DNA from: Prevotella sp. UBA5387
GTDB taxonomy: Bacteria > Bacteroidota > Bacteroidia > Bacteroidales > Bacteroidaceae
Direction: 5' to 3'
NCBI GenBank assembly: GCA_002407775.1
Contig: DHOP01000030.1
Location: 7,147-71,146 of the forward strand
Length of the DNA stretch: 64,000 nt
Shown piece after piece: positions 61,731-64,000 of this stretch (the first letter of the stretch is position 1; every line of letters starts with the position of its first letter). Position numbers and translations under genes: made by a program. The notes beneath the pieces are model-generated. The model was not told where the DNA came from. It saw only the letters and a list, made by a program, of their open reading frames with translations, and searched no databases.

Positions 61731-62858
61731 ATGATTACGGCAGACCAACTTAAGAACGTGATGGAGAGAACGGAGAAACTCCATCACTATCTCAATATTG
61801 ACAGTAAGAAAATAGAGTTTGAAGAGGAGCAACTCCGTACACAAGCTCCCGATTTTTGGGATGACCCGAAGCGCGCGGAGGCGCAGATGAAGAAGGTCAA
61901 AGGCATTGAGAAATGGCTCAAAGGCTATGAGGAGATAAAGCAACTTGCCGATGAATTGCAACTCGCTTTCGATTATTACAAAGAAGAGTTGGTAACTGAA
62001 GAAGAGGTTGATGCTGACTATTCAAGGGTCATCAGCACCATTGAGGACCTAGAGTTAAAGAATATGTTGCGCCAGGAAGAAGACCCAATGGACGCCGTCA
62101 TGAAGATTAATTCTGGCGCCGGAGGAACTGAAAGCCAAGATTGGGCGCAAATGTTGATGCGTATGTACATGCGTTGGTGCGAAGCTCAAGGTTACAAAGT
62201 AACAATCACCGACATACAAGATGGCGATGAAGCCGGCATCAAAAGCGTTACCATGACCATTGAAGGTGGTGAGTACGCCTACGGTTTTCTCAAAAGTGAG
62301 AACGGTGTCCACCGTCTTGTCAGAGTGTCACCGTATAATGCCCAAGGCAAACGCATGACAAGTTTTGCGAGTGTTTTTGTATCGCCTTTGGTCGATGACT
62401 CAATAGAAGTCTTCGTTGACCCAGCGCTTGTAAGCTGGGATACCTTCCGCTCTGGTGGTGCTGGAGGACAAAATGTAAATAAGGTGGAGTCGGGTGTTCG
62501 ACTTCGTTATCAATACGAAGACCCCGACACGGGGGAAAAAGAAGAAATTCTTATTGAGAATACCGAAACCCGCGACCAACCGAAGAACCGAGCAAAAGCT
62601 ATGCTTCTCTTAAAGAGCCAACTCTATGATCGTGCTATGAAGAAGCGCATGGAGGCACAGGCAAAGATCGAAGCTGGTAAGAAGAAGATTGAATGGGGCA
62701 GTCAAATACGAAGCTATGTGTTCGATGATAAACGCGTTAAAGATCATCGCACAGGCTATCAGACCTCAGATGTGGATGCCGTAATGGACGGCAAGATTGA
62801 CGGTTTTATTAAGGCTTACCTCATGGAATTCCCCGTTGAAGAAACAATTGACAATTAA
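61731..62858 (+). CDS. prfB: Peptide chain release factor 2
   Basis: 375 residues. Recognises UGA and UAA. The catalytic GGQ is in SGGAGGQNVNKVESGVRL; the stop-recognition loop reads RVSPYNAQGKRMTSFAS, where E. coli RF2 has SPF. The frame is uninterrupted from the ATG at 61731. There is no internal TGA with a CTT slip site near codon 25, so the autoregulatory +1 frameshift known from many bacteria is absent. It follows the acyl-CoA synthetase by 3 bp, probably in one transcript. Confidence 0.96.
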   Translation: MITADQLKNVMERTEKLHHYLNIDSKKIEFEEEQLRTQAPDFWDDPKRAEAQMKKVKGIEKWLKGYEEIKQLADELQLAFDYYKEELVTEEEVDADYSRVISTIEDLELKNMLRQEEDPMDAVMKINSGAGGTESQDWAQMLMRMYMRWCEAQGYKVTITDIQDGDEAGIKSVTMTIEGGEYAYGFLKSENGVHRLVRVSPYNAQGKRMTSFASVFVSPLVDDSIEVFVDPALVSWDTFRSGGAGGQNVNKVESGVRLRYQYEDPDTGEKEEILIENTETRDQPKNRAKAMLLLKSQLYDRAMKKRMEAQAKIEAGKKKIEWGSQIRSYVFDDKRVKDHRTGYQTSDVDAVMDGKIDGFIKAYLMEFPVEETIDN

Positions 62859-62899
62859 CCGTATAAAAACTAAAATGAAACCTAATCATTAGAACCATT

Positions 62900-63085
62900 A
62901 TGAGCAATAACAAGAAAACAAAGCGCGAGCCTTTGCACGAAGTGAATAATGTGGTCAAGAAAGCTAAACGCCAGAATCGCGAAGAAAAACAGAAGAACCA
63001 AGGTGACACTGTAATAAAGTGGATCTTCGGCGTTTTAATTGTCTTAGCGATTGCTTACATGGTCTGGACCATGATCGCAGTGTAA
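62900..63085 (+). CDS. Small single-span membrane protein
   Basis: 61 residues: a very basic N-terminal half (MSNNKKTKREPLHEVNNVVK, then KAKRQNREEKQKN) and one membrane helix (WIFGVLIVLAIAYMVWTMIA, residues about 40-60), with the C-terminus on the outside by the positive-inside rule. I do not recognise a family. Its TAA overlaps the ATG of the CYTH gene by one base (TAATG), so it is very likely translated together with it. It lies 41 bp after prfB. Confidence 0.65.
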   Translation: MSNNKKTKREPLHEVNNVVKKAKRQNREEKQKNQGDTVIKWIFGVLIVLAIAYMVWTMIAV

Positions 63086-63585
63086 TGAGCGGGCTTGAGA
63101 TTGAAAGAAAATTTCTAGTTAAGAAAGGCGGAGCTTACAAGCGGTCCGCCTTTTCTTCTAGCCATATCCAACAAGGGTACATCCCTGCTGATGGGGCCAC
63201 TGTTCGTATCCGCGTTCGTGATGATAAAGCTTTTCTTACGATAAAGAGCCGTAGCAACAATGGGGGACTGTCACGCTACGAGTTTGAAAAGGAAATAACA
63301 CTCGACGAAGCTCGGCATCTATTGCAGCTCTGTAGAGGTGGAGTGATTGATAAGCACCGTTATTTAGTGCAAAGTGGTGATCACGTTTTTGAGGTTGACG
63401 AGTTTCACGGAAACAATGATGGACTAGTGATGGCCGAAGTGGAACTACGTAACGAGACCGAAAACTACGAGAAACCTGACTTTCTTGGACCTGAAGTGAC
63501 TGGTGATCCACACTTCTATAACTCCAACATGCTAGCTAATCCCTACTCCGCTTGGAAAGCATTAGTGCCAGAGGAATACCGATAA
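63085..63585 (+). CDS. CYTH-domain protein (triphosphate tunnel metalloenzyme family)
   Basis: 166 residues from the ATG at 63085; the open frame extends further upstream but inside the small membrane-protein gene. The CYTH signature EIERKFLVK (ExExK) is at the N-terminus, with VRIRVRDDKAFLTIKSR, RYEFEKEI and VFEVDEFHGNNDGLVMAEVE after it, all with the charged residues that line the tunnel. Family members hydrolyse inorganic or organic triphosphates; the substrate here is unknown. Its last 50 bp overlap the end of the convergent VanZ-like gene. Confidence 0.9.
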   Translation: MSGLEIERKFLVKKGGAYKRSAFSSSHIQQGYIPADGATVRIRVRDDKAFLTIKSRSNNGGLSRYEFEKEITLDEARHLLQLCRGGVIDKHRYLVQSGDHVFEVDEFHGNNDGLVMAEVELRNETENYEKPDFLGPEVTGDPHFYNSNMLANPYSAWKALVPEEYR

Positions 63586-63937
63586 TCATTCCCAGAAAGA
63601 CCCCAACACCATCGGCAAGGAAGTCCAAAAATTCGCCACTTCTGTTGCCACCTGTGCATGTGGCTTGTACTATTTCTATCCCCCCCCCTAATAGTATTGG
63701 CAGAAGGACTGCATAAAACGCCATTTTTTTCCATTCAATGCTTTGATGATGCAGTCCATATTCTAGCCAAAGCAGTGTACAAAGACCGCCATACATTAGA
63801 AAGTGCGTCCACTTATCTATCATCTTCACATTGTCCAAAGGTGTTTCCGGGATTGGAATAAGGCATACTATCCAGATTACAACAATGCACAAGCATGATA
63901 TTGGATAAGTTTTTACGAAATAGCTTAATATCTTCAT
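63536..63937 (-). CDS. VanZ-like membrane protein
   Basis: 133 residues from the ATG at 63937 (MKILSYFVKTYPISCLCIVV). About four hydrophobic helices with the VanZ-family pattern: WIVCLIPIPETPLD, MIDKWTHFLMYGGLCTLLWL, GGGIEIVQATCTGGNRSGE and FLDFLADGVGVFLGMIIGIP. The function is unknown beyond the link of VanZ to teicoplanin resistance in enterococci. The Gly-Gly-Gly is encoded by nine consecutive G (63680-63688 as C on plus), a slippage-prone tract. The 3' end overlaps the convergent CYTH gene by 50 bp. Confidence 0.88.
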   Translation of the reverse strand: MKILSYFVKTYPISCLCIVVIWIVCLIPIPETPLDNVKMIDKWTHFLMYGGLCTLLWLEYGLHHQSIEWKKMAFYAVLLPILLGGGIEIVQATCTGGNRSGEFLDFLADGVGVFLGMIIGIPLALMLSKRSRD

Positions 63938-63955
63938 TTTCCTTTCATTTGAATG

Positions 63956-63963
63956 CAAAAGTA
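63956..63963 (-). promoter_or_regulatory. -7 promoter box for the VanZ-like gene
   Basis: The minus strand reads TACTTTTG, 18 bp before the ATG at 63937. Confidence 0.55.
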
Positions 63964-63975
63964 AATATTTTTTAA

Positions 63976-63983
63976 TACTTTTG
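63976..63983 (+). promoter_or_regulatory. -7 promoter box for a gene beyond the right edge
   Basis: TACTTTTG on the plus strand, 17 bp before the window end and divergent from the VanZ promoter. The gene it serves is not in the window. Confidence 0.45.
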
Positions 63984-64000
63984 CAACGAAAAACCTAAGA

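Overview
The window looks like a chromosomal segment of a Prevotella-like member of the Bacteroidota. Several genes are preceded by the phylum's TAnnTTTG -7 promoter box. The gene content is typical of the phylum: a dcw cluster with an FtsL-like gene and a PASTA-tailed FtsI but no murB or ddl, the glycine-lipid pair glsA/glsB, DUF4292, DUF3109 and GH95. The species is inferred from gene content, not proven.

Bases 1-4520 are a scrambled island. It holds the edge of an IS66-type element, a 22-bp-period repeat, an intact IS982 element with perfect 17-bp ends, a decapitated DUF4861 gene, a GH42 beta-galactosidase cut off after about 350 residues, and a non-coding piece resembling a conjugative-transposon mobilisation region with an 85-bp hairpin. 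Next to it (4525-5699) is a terminator, a candidate tracrRNA and a 13-repeat, 12-spacer CRISPR array with 47-bp repeats of the Bacteroidetes II-C kind. No cas gene lies in the window. Each repeat carries a minus-strand promoter-like pair (TTG-N19-TATCTTTG).

Bases 6142-16999 (minus strand) hold metH-metF and two adjacent ECF sigma-factor systems. The first is sigma, a FecR-like anti-sigma factor with an unusual C-terminal module, a small exported protein carrying the same module, and a beta-barrel-like protein. The second is sigma, a small anti-sigma factor, a Cys-rich CnrX/CpxP-like sensor and an EF-hand-like repeat protein. A tRNA-Asn follows.

Bases 17084-33641 are mostly housekeeping: S41 protease, gpmI, ung, DUF3109, gyrB, tRNA-Glu-rpsT, recO, glycerate kinase, an exported rubrerythrin with a DUF2231 membrane protein, and yqeY. 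A small AraC/rhamnosidase-N-like/GH95 glycan locus sits among them.

Bases 33664-49857 are the minus-strand dcw cluster in transcription order mraZ, rsmH, ftsL-like, ftsI, murE, mraY, murD, ftsW, murG, murC, ftsQ, ftsA, ftsZ. A promoter and three 10-bp-spaced MraZ boxes lie upstream. The remainder carries glsA-glsB, dgt, dut, a TPR/DUF4292/EnvC envelope operon, an M20 peptidase, a long-chain acyl-CoA synthetase, prfB, a small membrane protein, a CYTH protein and a VanZ-like protein.

The most unexplained non-coding signal is a family of three 85-bp elements (20746, 41284, 52195). Each is exactly four 19-bp palindromes with 3-bp linkers (22-bp period) and an invariant CAAWTTG core.
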